28,542 nt of DNA, taken from the NCBI GenBank assembly GCA_900545755.1, contig URAG01000028.1:1-28542 (forward strand). Direction: 5' to 3'. The notes beneath the pieces are model-generated. The model ran no database searches. It was not told the origin of the DNA and saw only the letters and a list, made by a program, of their open reading frames with translations. The translations under genes and the position numbers were made by a program. This DNA is from an uncultured Cloacibacillus sp. (GTDB lineage Bacteria > Synergistota > Synergistia > Synergistales > Synergistaceae). Below are positions 16,096 through 24,022 of this stretch, in pieces (position 1 is the first letter of the stretch; the number at the start of each line of letters is the position of its first letter).

Positions 16096-17406
16096 ATGGC
16101 GATAGCTGCGATAGTCGGCAGGCCCAACGTCGGTAAATCCTCAATATTCAACAGAATATTGGGAAAACGAGCCGCGATAGTTGACGACCAGCCCGGTGTC
16201 ACGAGAGACAGGCTCTACGGCGAAACCGAGTGGGCCGGCAAAAAGTTTTACATAGTGGACACGGGAGGCATCCGTTCCGAAACGGAGCACCCCTTCATGG
16301 ATTTGATAGAGAAGCAGGTCGACCTCGCCGTCGACGAAAGCGGAGTGATAATCTTCGTCGTCGACGGAAAGGCCGGCGTCACGCCGACCGACGCGGAAAT
16401 AGCGCACAAACTGCGCCGAAGCGGCAAGCCCGTCGTCGTCGCGATGAACAAGCTCGACAGCCAAAATCAGGAGGACGCGATGATAGGCGAAGCCTACGGC
16501 CTCGGCTTCGACGAAGTAGTCGGCGTCAGCGCGGAGCACAACACCGGCTTCAACGAGCTTATGGACATAGTAGCGTCGAAGCTAGAAGACGACGAGTTCG
16601 ACGAAGAATCTGACGAAATTCGCGTGACGCTCGTCGGACGCCCCAACGTCGGCAAGTCGAGCCTGCTCAACGCCTTCGCGGGAGAGGAACGTTCGATGGT
16701 CAGCGACATAGCTGGTACGACGCGCGACGTCGTTGACTCTGTGGTCGAGCTCGGCGGCAAAAAATTCCGCTTCCTCGACACAGCTGGGCTGCGCCGCAAA
16801 AGCCGCGTGAACTCTGCTCTCGAATACTACTCTAACGTGCGCACCTACCAGGCCATAGACCGCTGCCACGTCGCGCTCGTGCTGCTCGACGCGCAAGATT
16901 TGCTCACCGAGCAGGACAAGCGGCTCGTCGGTCAGGTCCTCGAACGCGGCAAAGGGCTTGTTATCGTCGTCAACAAATGGGACCTCGCGCCTAAGGAAGA
17001 AAAGGTCGGAGACTCCGTGACGAAGAAGCTCATTGAAGAGCTGCCGCTAGCGGCGCACGCTCCGCGCGTATTCATCTCCGCGCTCTCTGGCCGCAGTCTC
17101 GGCAAGCTGCCCGAAATGATACTGAAGGTGGAGGAGAACCGCCGCCGCAGGATACCGACCTCGGAGCTCAACCGCCTCGTCAAGGAAGTGCTCGTCTTCG
17201 ACCGTATGCCTGGCGACGGAAAAGGACACAGCCTCAAGGTCTTCTACTGCACGCAGGCCGACGGAGCGCCGCCCGCGTTCGTCTTCTTCGTCAACAATCC
17301 AGAACTCTCGTCAAAGAGCTTCAAACGCCGTCTTGAAAATTTACTTCGCGACATGGCGGACTTTTCTGGGGTTCCGATAAAAATTTTCCTGAGAAGCAAA
17401 AGCTGA
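16096..17406 (+). CDS. der: Ribosome biogenesis GTPase Der (EngA)
   Basis: Der has two tandem G domains and a KH-like C-terminal domain and is required for 50S subunit assembly. The 436 residues show G1 motifs GRPNVGKSS at residues 8-16 and again near 181, G3 DTGG and DTAG, G4 NKLD and NKWD, and the C-terminal FKRRLENLLRDMADFSGVPIKIFLR. It lies 22 bp after UPF0210 and ends the long plus-strand block. A weak terminator follows directly. Confidence 0.97.
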   Translation: MAIAAIVGRPNVGKSSIFNRILGKRAAIVDDQPGVTRDRLYGETEWAGKKFYIVDTGGIRSETEHPFMDLIEKQVDLAVDESGVIIFVVDGKAGVTPTDAEIAHKLRRSGKPVVVAMNKLDSQNQEDAMIGEAYGLGFDEVVGVSAEHNTGFNELMDIVASKLEDDEFDEESDEIRVTLVGRPNVGKSSLLNAFAGEERSMVSDIAGTTRDVVDSVVELGGKKFRFLDTAGLRRKSRVNSALEYYSNVRTYQAIDRCHVALVLLDAQDLLTEQDKRLVGQVLERGKGLVIVVNKWDLAPKEEKVGDSVTKKLIEELPLAAHAPRVFISALSGRSLGKLPEMILKVEENRRRRIPTSELNRLVKEVLVFDRMPGDGKGHSLKVFYCTQADGAPPAFVFFVNNPELSSKSFKRRLENLLRDMADFSGVPIKIFLRSKS

Positions 17407-17408
17407 CG

Positions 17409-17436
17409 AAAAATCGCTGACAGCGCTGATTTTTTT
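17409..17436 (+). terminator. Probable terminator after der
   Basis: AAAATCGC (17409-17416 region) can pair with GC(T)GATTTT, leaving one bulged base, and runs into seven T at 17430-17436. The stem is AT-rich, so the call is moderate. Confidence 0.5.
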
Positions 17437-17448
17437 AATGTCAAGGTC

Positions 17449-17477
17449 TTGACGGAGGCGGCTTTTATCTGTATAAA
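17449..17477 (+). promoter_or_regulatory. Sigma-70 promoter of the HU gene
   Basis: TTGACG (17449-17454), a 17-bp spacer and TATAAA (17472-17477) match the vegetative consensus closely. The transcript would start near 17484, giving a leader of about 45 nt before the HU start. Confidence 0.85.
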
Positions 17478-17528
17478 TGCTATGTACTGCGTTAAGGCGG
17501 TTCAAATTTGAATGGAGGTGGCATTGCG

Positions 17529-17810
17529 GTGACAAAGACAGACCTCATCAACATCGTAGCCAAAGAGGTAGAGGGCGTCACTAAGAAAAAGGCGACCGAA
17601 GTTGTGGAAGCCATATTCTGCAATATACACGAGGCGCTTCAGAAGGATGAAAAGGTCCAGATTGTAGGATTTGGCACGTTCGAAGTTCAGAAGAGAGCCG
17701 CGCGTCAGGGACGCAATCCCCAGGACCCACAGAAAGTCATAGAGATTCCGGCGAAGAACGTCCCCGTCTTCCGCGCCGGCAAAGCTTTAAAGGAAGCCGT
17801 AAACAAGTAA
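17529..17810 (+). CDS. hup: HU family nucleoid DNA-binding protein
   Basis: HU is a small dimeric protein that bends and compacts DNA. The 93-residue product contains the N-terminal TKTDLINIVAKE helix, the VQIVGFGTFEV beta turn, RAARQGRNPQDPQKVIEIPA (the DNA-intercalating arm with its Asn-Pro) and VPVFRAGKALKEAV. An in-frame TTG at 17508 exists, but GGAGGTGG at 17514-17521 points to GTG 17529. It is monocistronic, between its own consensus promoter and a strong terminator. Confidence 0.95.
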   Translation: MTKTDLINIVAKEVEGVTKKKATEVVEAIFCNIHEALQKDEKVQIVGFGTFEVQKRAARQGRNPQDPQKVIEIPAKNVPVFRAGKALKEAVNK

Positions 17811-17840
17811 AACCGCTTTTTTCTCTTTCGTTAAGCTTAG

Positions 17841-17879
17841 AATAAATTCCTTCGCGCCGATGCGGGGGAATTTTATTTT
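17841..17879 (+). terminator. Terminator after HU
   Basis: AATAAATTCC (17841-17850) pairs with GGAATTTTATT with one bulged T. A CGC/GCG inner stem lies inside, and the 3' arm itself supplies the T-rich tract. Confidence 0.7.
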
Positions 17880-17884
17880 GCCCC

Positions 17885-17913
17885 TTGACCAAAGTTTGAT
17901 GTAGCTGTATCAT
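17885..17913 (+). promoter_or_regulatory. Sigma-70 promoter of tRNA-Pro
   Basis: TTGACC (17885-17890), 17 bp, TATCAT (17908-17913), ending 13 bp before the mature tRNA 5' end. The same TATCAT -10 box appears in the promoter at 26841. Confidence 0.8.
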
Positions 17914-17926
17914 TACTGCCGTTGTA

Positions 17927-18004
17927 CGGGATGTAGCGCAGTCTGGCTAGCGTACCTGCATGGGGTGCAGGTGGTCGGAGGTTCGAATCCTCTCATCCCG
18001 ACCA
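17927..18004 (+). tRNA. tRNA-Pro (anticodon GGG), CCA encoded
   Basis: All arms fold: acceptor CGGGATG/CATCCCG, D stem GCGC/GCGT with a terminal G-U pair, anticodon stem CCTGC/GCAGG around loop ATGGGGT, and T arm GGAGG-TTCGAAT-CCTCT. The anticodon GGG is at 17962-17964 and reads CCC/CCU proline codons. The CCA end is encoded in the gene (18002-18004). It is a single tRNA gene with its own promoter and terminator. Confidence 0.96.
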
Positions 18005-18014
18005 GAAAGTTCAG

Positions 18015-18040
18015 GCCCGGCGATAAAGCCGGGCTTTTTT
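18015..18040 (+). terminator. Terminator after tRNA-Pro
   Basis: GCCCGGC (18015-18021) and GCCGGGC (18028-18034) form a perfect 7-bp GC stem with loop GATAAA, followed by six T. Confidence 0.93.
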
Positions 18041-18139
18041 GTGCCTTTCTGCCTGATACAGTTCTGCGCGAAGTTTCCACTTTTTCTTGCTCAATTTGAT
18101 TTCCCCAGTCTCGGACTATATTCCCGTAACGCTTGTACA

Positions 18140-18148
18140 TGCTATAAT
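18140..18148 (+). promoter_or_regulatory. Extended -10 promoter for the YcfP/YqiA-like gene
   Basis: TGC-TATAAT is a perfect extended -10 element; the -35 region is poor. The transcript would begin near 18155 and leave a leader of about 135 nt. That leader contains a 7-bp inverted repeat (ACGTGCG 18177-18183, CGCACGT 18209-18215). Confidence 0.6.
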
Positions 18149-18288
18149 AATGGAAAAATTCTAGCGTTTTAAGTTTACGTGCGCTTTTCTTTTCCTCCAG
18201 CGTTTTCACGCACGTGCGGTCTAGATGTCGAAGTATAGAAAATAAATTACTTGAGCCAAAGATAATTGGCCGGAAGGAGTGCTGATAA

Positions 18289-18840
18289 ATGATAGTAAAC
18301 ATTCACGGATTTGAGAGCAGCGGCGAAAACAGCAAATATAAATGGCTAAAGGAAAATTATGATTGTGAGATATATTCGCCGACTTTCGATTACAGAAACA
18401 CAAACCCGCGTATCGTGCTCAAAGCTCTGCGCGATAAGATAAACGCGGTGCAGCGCGAAAAGCCGTCTGAGCCAATAAAAATTGTGGGGTCGAGTCTCGG
18501 CGGCTTCTTCGCCAATATACTCAACGTGATTTTCCCGAATGCGCGCACGGTTATGTTGAACCCGAGCCTTCTGCCTTTCCTTACGCTCGGCAAGAAGTAC
18601 GACCTACCGGTCTGGATACGCAAGGAATACGCTTCGCTCGTCGCAGAGTACGTCTATGAGCATCCGAACTACGACAACGTTATGGTTCTGCTTGCCGACG
18701 AGGACGAGGAGATAAACCACGACGTTTTGACGTTGCCGATGCTCCCTAAAAACTTTAGAAACGTCTACAAAGTCCACGCGACGCACAAAATGGAGATCAA
18801 CGGAGAGATAGGAGACATGATAAAAAAGTTCCTCGGCTAG
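18289..18840 (+). CDS. YcfP/YqiA-like alpha/beta hydrolase (UPF0227 type)
   Basis: A 183-residue single-domain cytoplasmic esterase-like protein. The nucleophile elbow GSSLGG puts the catalytic Ser at residue 69; Asp137 (LLADEDE) and His166 (HATHKME) are likely triad partners. The N-terminal IHGFESSGENSKYKWL matches the YqiA/YcfP group, whose substrates are poorly known (YqiA hydrolyses acyl-CoA and nitrophenyl esters). GGAAGGAGTG precedes ATG 18289. The gene is AT-richer than its neighbours and flanked by AT-rich spacers next to a tRNA, so horizontal acquisition is possible. It is monocistronic. Confidence 0.85.
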   Translation: MIVNIHGFESSGENSKYKWLKENYDCEIYSPTFDYRNTNPRIVLKALRDKINAVQREKPSEPIKIVGSSLGGFFANILNVIFPNARTVMLNPSLLPFLTLGKKYDLPVWIRKEYASLVAEYVYEHPNYDNVMVLLADEDEEINHDVLTLPMLPKNFRNVYKVHATHKMEINGEIGDMIKKFLG

Positions 18841-18860
18841 CGAAGTGTCTCTGTAATGTG

Positions 18861-18888
18861 TTGCTTTTTTATGGAAAAATGATACACT
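18861..18888 (+). promoter_or_regulatory. Candidate promoter of the rimP-nusA-infB operon
   Basis: TTGCTT (18861-18866), 16 bp, then TGA-TACACT, an extended -10 ending at 18888. Transcription would start near 18895, about 20 nt before the leader terminator hairpin. Confidence 0.55.
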
Positions 18889-18916
18889 TTAAGGACAATT
18901 CTGGGCTAATGACTGG

Positions 18917-18943
18917 AAGAGTGGGTTTTCCCACTCTTCTTTT
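18917..18943 (+). terminator. Terminator hairpin in the rimP leader (possible attenuator)
   Basis: AAGAGTGGG (18917-18925) and CCCACTCTT (18930-18938) form a perfect 9-bp stem with a TTTT loop, followed by CTTTT. It ends 18 bp before the rimP start. Either it ends the upstream hydrolase transcript, or it controls read-through into the nusA operon. Confidence 0.85.
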
Positions 18944-18961
18944 GTTAAGGGAGGCGTATGT

Positions 18962-19465
18962 GTGAACCAGGAGAACTACAACGAGATTTATCGCGCTGTG
19001 AGCGCGAAAGTCGAAGCTCTAGGCTACGAGTGCGCCGGTTTTGAGACCGTTTCCGAAAACGGCATGAATATAGTCCGCGTCTACCTTGAGATGCCTGGCG
19101 GCATCGATACGGGGGACTGTGAGATAGTTTCGCGCGACGTGAGCGAATACCTCGACACGGTCGAGGACGATCTGCCTGAACATTATTTCCTCGAAATAAG
19201 CTCGCCAGGCGTGGAACGTCCGCTCTTCGTCATAGAGGACTACAGGCGCTTCGCAGGGAATGAGGCCGAGGTCTCTCTCAAAAAGGGCGGCAGAAAAATC
19301 CGCGGCGTCATAGCGGGAACTCCGTCAGACTGCGAAGTCGCGCTCAAGACGCCGGGCGGCGAAGTCACCGTTTTGCTCTGCGATATAAAGCGCGCGCATC
19401 TAGTCTATGTTCCGCAGTGCGGGCAGAAAAAAACATTCAAGAAGATACCAAAGAAGAAAAAATAA
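18962..19465 (+). CDS. rimP: Ribosome maturation factor RimP
   Basis: RimP is needed for 30S subunit maturation. The 167-residue protein carries the conserved LEISSPGVERPL motif after an N-terminal domain with the VRVYLEMPGGIDTGDCEIVSRDVSEYLD block; the C-terminal SH3-like domain and a Lys-rich tail follow. AAGGGAGG at 18947-18954 sets GTG 18962 as the start; the ATG at 18958 is out of frame. It is the first gene of the rimP-nusA-ylxR-ylxQ-infB operon. Confidence 0.95.
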   Translation: MNQENYNEIYRAVSAKVEALGYECAGFETVSENGMNIVRVYLEMPGGIDTGDCEIVSRDVSEYLDTVEDDLPEHYFLEISSPGVERPLFVIEDYRRFAGNEAEVSLKKGGRKIRGVIAGTPSDCEVALKTPGGEVTVLLCDIKRAHLVYVPQCGQKKTFKKIPKKKK

Positions 19466-19497
19466 TTTATCATAGAGAAAGGGGTCGGACTGGAAAA

Positions 19498-20607
19498 ATG
19501 CAGCTTGGCAAAGATTTCAAAAAAGTTCTCAAACAGATAGAAGAGGAGAAAGGGCTTTCCGAAGATACGATAATTTCAAGCCTCGAGGCCGCGATGGTGT
19601 CAGCCTATAAGAAATTCAAAGGAGGCAACCAGCATATAGAGGTCCACATAGACATCGAAAGCGGCGAGATATCGCTATACGAGGTCTACGAGATCGTAGG
19701 CGAGGTCGTCAATCCCGACGCGGAGATGACGCCCGAGGAGGCGGAGCGCCGCGGATACAAGGAGCTCGCGATCGGCGACGTGATACGCTCCGAGGTGCTG
19801 CCGGAGGATTTCGGACGCATTGCAGCGCAGACTGCGCGCCAGGTCATTATTCAGAAGCTCAAAGACGCGGAGCGCCAGGTCGTCTACGAGCAGTTCTCTG
19901 ACAAAATCGGGAACATCGTGACGGGGTCCATATTCAAGGCTGAGGGCGACCAGATACTCGTGCGCCTCAACGACAAGACCGAGGCTATAATGCCGAAGGA
20001 GGAGCGCATCGTCGGAGAAAAGTACAACCCCGGAGACCGCATGAAATTTTATCTTCTCGATGTGCGTCAGACGACGCGCGGGCCGCGCATCATCGTTTCA
20101 CGCACGCATCCGGGGCTGTTGCGCCGGCTGCTTGAGCTTGAAGTTCCGGAGATCAGCGACGGCGTAGTCGAAATACGCAACATAGTTCGTGAGGCTGGAA
20201 CGCGCGCGAAGATTGCAGTCGCTAGCCTAGACGTGAACGTCGAGCCGCTCGGCGCGTGCGTAGGAAAGCAGGGCGGACGCATCAAGTCCATCAGCAGCGA
20301 GCTCAACGGCGAAAGAATAGACATAATCGTCTACAACAGCGACCCGCTCAAATATATCGTGAACGCGCTCTCGCCTGCGAAGATAGTCCGCATAGAGCCG
20401 CTTCTCGACCAGGACCGCTCTGTCATCGCCTACGTCCACTCCGACCAGCTTTCGCTCGCGATAGGCAAGGCGGGGCAGAACGTCCGCCTCGCGGCGCGCC
20501 TCACGGGATGGAAGATAGACATCAAGGTGAAGGACGAAGAGAAGCTCCCGACGATGAAGGACCTCTTCATGGACTTCTCCGAAATTATGTCGGACGAGGG
20601 CAAGTAA
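19498..20607 (+). CDS. nusA: Transcription termination/antitermination factor NusA
   Basis: NusA binds RNA polymerase and modulates pausing, termination and antitermination. The 369-residue protein has the N-terminal polymerase-binding domain, an S1 domain (GNIVTGSIFKAEGDQILVRL), KH1 (VGKQGGRIKSISSELNGERIDII) and KH2 (AIGKAGQNVRLAARLTGWKIDI). It lacks the C-terminal acidic repeats of the E. coli protein, as is usual outside Proteobacteria. The open frame extends into rimP, but ATG 19498 is the family start; its Shine-Dalgarno is weak. The terminator upstream of rimP could be a target for its own autoregulation. Confidence 0.97.
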   Translation: MQLGKDFKKVLKQIEEEKGLSEDTIISSLEAAMVSAYKKFKGGNQHIEVHIDIESGEISLYEVYEIVGEVVNPDAEMTPEEAERRGYKELAIGDVIRSEVLPEDFGRIAAQTARQVIIQKLKDAERQVVYEQFSDKIGNIVTGSIFKAEGDQILVRLNDKTEAIMPKEERIVGEKYNPGDRMKFYLLDVRQTTRGPRIIVSRTHPGLLRRLLELEVPEISDGVVEIRNIVREAGTRAKIAVASLDVNVEPLGACVGKQGGRIKSISSELNGERIDIIVYNSDPLKYIVNALSPAKIVRIEPLLDQDRSVIAYVHSDQLSLAIGKAGQNVRLAARLTGWKIDIKVKDEEKLPTMKDLFMDFSEIMSDEGK

Positions 20608-20613
20608 GGGCTT

Positions 20614-20910
20614 ATGGCTAAGGCCGCGAAGCAGCCCGTAAAAAAACAGCGCCCGAGGACGTGCGTCGGCTGTGGCGAAGAATCGCCGAAACGGACGCTT
20701 CTTCGTGTAGTGCGTTCGCCGGAAGGCGAGGTGCACTACGACCCGACGGGCAAGGCGAACGGGCGCGGCGCTTATCTCTGCGCCGACCCGGCTTGCGTCG
20801 CCGCTGCAAAGAAGAAAAAATCTCTCTCCCGCGCGCTCAAGACGGAAGTGCCTGAGTCTGTCTACGAAGATCTCGCCGCGCTCTGCAAAAAAATGGAGGG
20901 CGAAGCGTGA
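20614..20910 (+). CDS. ylxR: YlxR (DUF448) RNA-binding protein
   Basis: A 98-residue member of the YlxR family, encoded between nusA and infB in many bacteria; members bind nucleic acid or affect RNase P, with the function still partly open. Hallmarks are RTCVGCGEESPKRTLLRVVR, GRGAYLC and the KKKKSLSRALK basic helix. Its stop overlaps the next gene's GTG start. Confidence 0.94.
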   Translation: MAKAAKQPVKKQRPRTCVGCGEESPKRTLLRVVRSPEGEVHYDPTGKANGRGAYLCADPACVAAAKKKKSLSRALKTEVPESVYEDLAALCKKMEGEA

Positions 20911-21248
20911 GAGTCTGCCGCGAACGCAGAGTTCTTGATATTCTCGGGATGGCAAGGCGCGCTGGTGCGCTCCTTGTCGGGCAGGATAAAGTCCTGTCGG
21001 CGCTGAAAGGCAACGAGGCTTTCGCTGTTTTCGTGACCGACGACTGCTCGGCGCACGTCTCGCGCCATATAGAAGCGGCGGCGCGGCGCGGGAACGCCGA
21101 TATATTTTTACTTGAAGGAACGGGCCGCGGCGTGCTCGGAGCGAGCCTCGGGGTAACGGCGGCGCAGGTCGCCGCGCTCCCTATGGATAGCGGCTTTGTT
21201 AAAAAAATTTACACACTGACTTGTGACAGGAGTGATGCGAATGAGTAA
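20907..21248 (+). CDS. YlxQ-like ribosomal L7Ae-family protein
   Basis: A 113-residue protein of the L7Ae/L30e/S12e/Gadd45 fold, likely a kink-turn RNA-binding protein. Features include ILGMARRAGALLVGQDKVLSAL and FVTDDCSAHV, with a late GVTAAQVAAL. Start GTG 20907 forms a GTGA overlap with the ylxR stop and has GGAGGG upstream. The end overlaps infB by 8 bp. Its place between ylxR and infB is the conserved one for YlxQ. Confidence 0.9.
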   Translation: MRVCRERRVLDILGMARRAGALLVGQDKVLSALKGNEAFAVFVTDDCSAHVSRHIEAAARRGNADIFLLEGTGRGVLGASLGVTAAQVAALPMDSGFVKKIYTLTCDRSDANE

Positions 21249-23337
21249 AATCAGAGTTTATGATCTTGCTAAAAAGCTCGGAAAGAGCAATACCGAAATG
21301 GTCGAGCTGCTCACGGGCCTAGGCATCAGCATTAAATCGCATATGAGCTCGATAGACGAAGGACTCGTCCCGATGGTGGAGGAGTCGCTGAATAAGGCGC
21401 AGGAAGAGGCCTCGCGTCAGGAGATAGAGGCTCTGTCTGGATACCCGACAGTTGCGGTTAAAGACGGCGCTTCCGTCTCCGACGTTGCGGCGCTCGCTGG
21501 CGAAAAAGCTGGAAGCGCGGTCAAAGCGCTGATGATGGAGGGGCTTATGCTCCCCGCGACGACTCGCGCCGACGATAAGATTCTCCAGATACTTGGAAAG
21601 ACATTCAAGAAGAATTTCGTCTTCGCCTCGGAGGTTCCGGCCCCCGCTCCAGCGAAAGGGGAGCCCGAACCCGCTGAAGCCGATGCGGGGACGGCTGAAG
21701 CGAAAACTGAGGAAGAGCCTGCTCCGCAGCGGCCGCGCACTGAGGCTCCGGCGCCGGTATCCCACAAAAAACTCAAAGCTAAGGATAAAAAGAAAAAGGG
21801 GAAGCAGTGCGGAGACGGCGAGCTCCAGCCCCGTCCGCCGATAATCACAGTTATGGGACACGTCGACCACGGCAAGACGACGCTCCTCGACAACATCAGA
21901 AACACTCACGTCACGGAAAAAGAGGCCGGCGGCATCACACAGCATATCGGAGCTTCGCGCGTCGAATACAACGGCAACACTCTTGTCTTCCTAGACACGC
22001 CGGGCCATGAGGCCTTCACCTCGATGCGCGCACGCGGCGCTCAAGTTACTGACATCGCCGTCCTCGTCGTCGCGGCGGACGACGGCATTAAGCCGCAGAC
22101 CGTCGAAGCGCTCAACCACGCGAAGGCCGCAGGCGTCCCGATAGTCGTCGCGGTCAACAAGATAGACAAGCCGGAAGCGAAGCCAGAGCGCGTGCGCCAA
22201 CAGCTTGCCGATTACGGCCTCATCCCGGAGGAATGGGGCGGCGACACGATTATGGTCGACGTAGCCGCGAAGAAGGGACTTCACGTCGACGATCTGCTGG
22301 AAATGCTTCTGCTCGTTGCGGAAATGCAGGAGCTCAAGGCGAACCCGAAGGCTGCGCCGACTGGCACGGTGATTGAGGCAAACCTTGACAAGGGCAAAGG
22401 CCCGGTCGCTACGGTCATAGTTCAGGACGGAACGCTGCGCCGCGGCGACATCATCCACACCGGCTCCGCGTGGGGCAAAATCCGCGCGATGATAGACGAC
22501 AAGGGACGCAACGTCAATGAAGCCGGCCCCAGTATGCCGGTCGAAGTGCTCGGTCTTGAGAGCGTTCCGCAGCCCGGCGAAAAGTTTACAACGCTTTCGT
22601 CGGAGCGCGAGGCGCGCGAGCTCATGTCGCAGAGCGAATTCGAGCGCCGTGAGACGGACCAGAGCAAGGCGAAGCGGCTGACGCTTGAAGAGCTCTACGA
22701 GAAGATGCAGACCGAAGAGGTCCCGCAACTCCGTATCGTCCTTAAAACCGATGTGCAGGGGTCGCTCGAAGCCTTCCATTCTTCGTTGATGAAGATGAGT
22801 ACAGACGCTGTGTCGATCAACATAGTACATGAGGGCGTGGGACGCATTTCAGAGTCCGACGTGATGCTCGCCTCTGCATCGAACGCCATAATCGTCGGCT
22901 TCAACGTCCGTCCCGACAGCAATGCCAAAAAAATTGCGGAAAACGAAGGCGTACAGATACGCCTTTACCAGGTTATATACGACATGCTCGACGACGTTAA
23001 GGCCGCCATGGAAGGCATGCTCGCGCCCGAGCTGCGCGAGCACACGCTCGGACAGGCGGAGATACGCGAAATATTCCGCGTCCCGAAGGTCGGCAATATC
23101 GCCGGCTGCCGCGTAACGGAAGGCCTGATCCGCAGAAGCGCGAAGGTGCGCCTGATACGCGACGGCGTCGTATTCTGGAGCGGCGAGCTTTCGAGCCTCA
23201 AGCACTTCAAGGACGATGTGCGCGAGATAAAGGCCGGAAACGAATGCGGCTTAAGCTTCGAGAAGTTCCAGGACTTCCGCGTCGGCGATGTGGTAGAAGC
23301 CTACGAGATACTGAAAGAGAAAAAGTCTCTCGATTAA
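21241..23337 (+). CDS. infB: Translation initiation factor IF-2
   Basis: IF-2 is the GTPase that places initiator tRNA on the ribosome and drives subunit joining. The 698 residues contain an N-terminal IF2_N module ([18 protein letters not shown]), a Pro/Ala/Glu-rich linker (about 135-195), a second IF2_N-like module around residues 65-130, the G domain with GHVDHGKT at 206-213, DTPGHEAF and NKIDK, then the IF2-specific beta barrels and C-terminal fMet-tRNA-binding domain. GTG 21223 and ATG 21235 are in frame, but ACAGGAG at 21226-21232 fits ATG 21241. Confidence 0.97.
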   Translation: MSKIRVYDLAKKLGKSNTEMVELLTGLGISIKSHMSSIDEGLVPMVEESLNKAQEEASRQEIEALSGYPTVAVKDGASVSDVAALAGEKAGSAVKALMMEGLMLPATTRADDKILQILGKTFKKNFVFASEVPAPAPAKGEPEPAEADAGTAEAKTEEEPAPQRPRTEAPAPVSHKKLKAKDKKKKGKQCGDGELQPRPPIITVMGHVDHGKTTLLDNIRNTHVTEKEAGGITQHIGASRVEYNGNTLVFLDTPGHEAFTSMRARGAQVTDIAVLVVAADDGIKPQTVEALNHAKAAGVPIVVAVNKIDKPEAKPERVRQQLADYGLIPEEWGGDTIMVDVAAKKGLHVDDLLEMLLLVAEMQELKANPKAAPTGTVIEANLDKGKGPVATVIVQDGTLRRGDIIHTGSAWGKIRAMIDDKGRNVNEAGPSMPVEVLGLESVPQPGEKFTTLSSEREARELMSQSEFERRETDQSKAKRLTLEELYEKMQTEEVPQLRIVLKTDVQGSLEAFHSSLMKMSTDAVSINIVHEGVGRISESDVMLASASNAIIVGFNVRPDSNAKKIAENEGVQIRLYQVIYDMLDDVKAAMEGMLAPELREHTLGQAEIREIFRVPKVGNIAGCRVTEGLIRRSAKVRLIRDGVVFWSGELSSLKHFKDDVREIKAGNECGLSFEKFQDFRVGDVVEAYEILKEKKSLD

Positions 23338-23346
23338 CGACGCGCG

Positions 23347-23676
23347 ATGCAGCTATGGATAGCCGCGGCGCGGCTTGAGATGCGCCTGCCGTTCGCCGCG
23401 AGCCTAAAGGACAGGCGGCACGTCGTCCGCTCCATCACGGACGGCGTGCGCGGGCGCTTTTCTATATCCGCGGCGGACCTTGGCCCAGATGGGGCGCACG
23501 ACACCGCGGAGCTCGGTTTTGCCGCCGCTGGTTCGTCTCCGCGCGAGCTTGACGAACGGATGCGCAATCTCGAAAAATTTCTATATCAGAGGGAAGAGGA
23601 CGGAGAATTCGAAATCACCGGCTTTTCTCTGGAGGTGTTCAACTATGGTGACATATCGGATAGACAGGCTCAATAA
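23347..23676 (+). CDS. DUF503 (YlxP-like) protein
   Basis: A 109-residue protein of the DUF503 family, commonly encoded between infB and rbfA; the function is unknown but the context suggests ribosome assembly. The motif SLKDRRHVVRSITDGVRGRF matches the family's SLKeKR..lk.l..rl.nrF core. There is no clear Shine-Dalgarno ahead of ATG 23347, which lies 9 bp after the infB stop, so reinitiation is likely. Its last 32 bp overlap rbfA. Confidence 0.88.
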   Translation: MQLWIAAARLEMRLPFAASLKDRRHVVRSITDGVRGRFSISAADLGPDGAHDTAELGFAAAGSSPRELDERMRNLEKFLYQREEDGEFEITGFSLEVFNYGDISDRQAQ

Positions 23677-24022
23677 GGAATTTCTGCGCCTTATCTCCGG
23701 GATGCTTCAGACGAGGATAAAAAACTCCGACGCCGGCGAGGCGATACTGACGATGGTTTCTGTGTCGCGCGACCTTGGCCACGCGAAGGTCTTCTACACG
23801 CTTATAAATCAGGAGGACAGGGAGAGGGTGCAGGCCGCGCTTGATGCCGCGGCTCCAGTTTTGCGCGCGATGCTTGGCAAGGAAATGCGGCTGCGCACGA
23901 TTCCAGAGCTCCATTTCTGCATAGACGAATCGGAGGTCAAGGCGCGCAGGATGGACGAACTGCTCGACATGGTAGCCGAGCGCGACGCGAAATTGAAGGC
24001 TAAGCGGGAGGAAATATGCTGA
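23645..24022 (+). CDS. rbfA: Ribosome-binding factor A
   Basis: RbfA binds the 30S subunit and helps 16S rRNA 5'-end processing. The 125-residue protein has the TYRIDRLNKEFLRLIS N-terminal helix, ILTMVSVSRDLGHAKVFYTL and the conserved LRTIPELHFCIDES motif. GGAGGTG at 23631-23637 sets ATG 23645 inside the end of the DUF503 gene. The open frame upstream is a shadow. It overlaps nrnA by 7 bp. Confidence 0.93.
   Translation: MVTYRIDRLNKEFLRLISGMLQTRIKNSDAGEAILTMVSVSRDLGHAKVFYTLINQEDRERVQAALDAAAPVLRAMLGKEMRLRTIPELHFCIDESEVKARRMDELLDMVAERDAKLKAKREEIC

Noticed and set aside
17913..18302. Minus-strand 129-residue ORF ending in RGFEPPTTCTPCRYASQTA
   Set aside because: This C-terminal string is the well-known false protein produced by translating the antisense of a tRNA gene. 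The rest covers a terminator and promoter. There is no Shine-Dalgarno of note and no recognised family.
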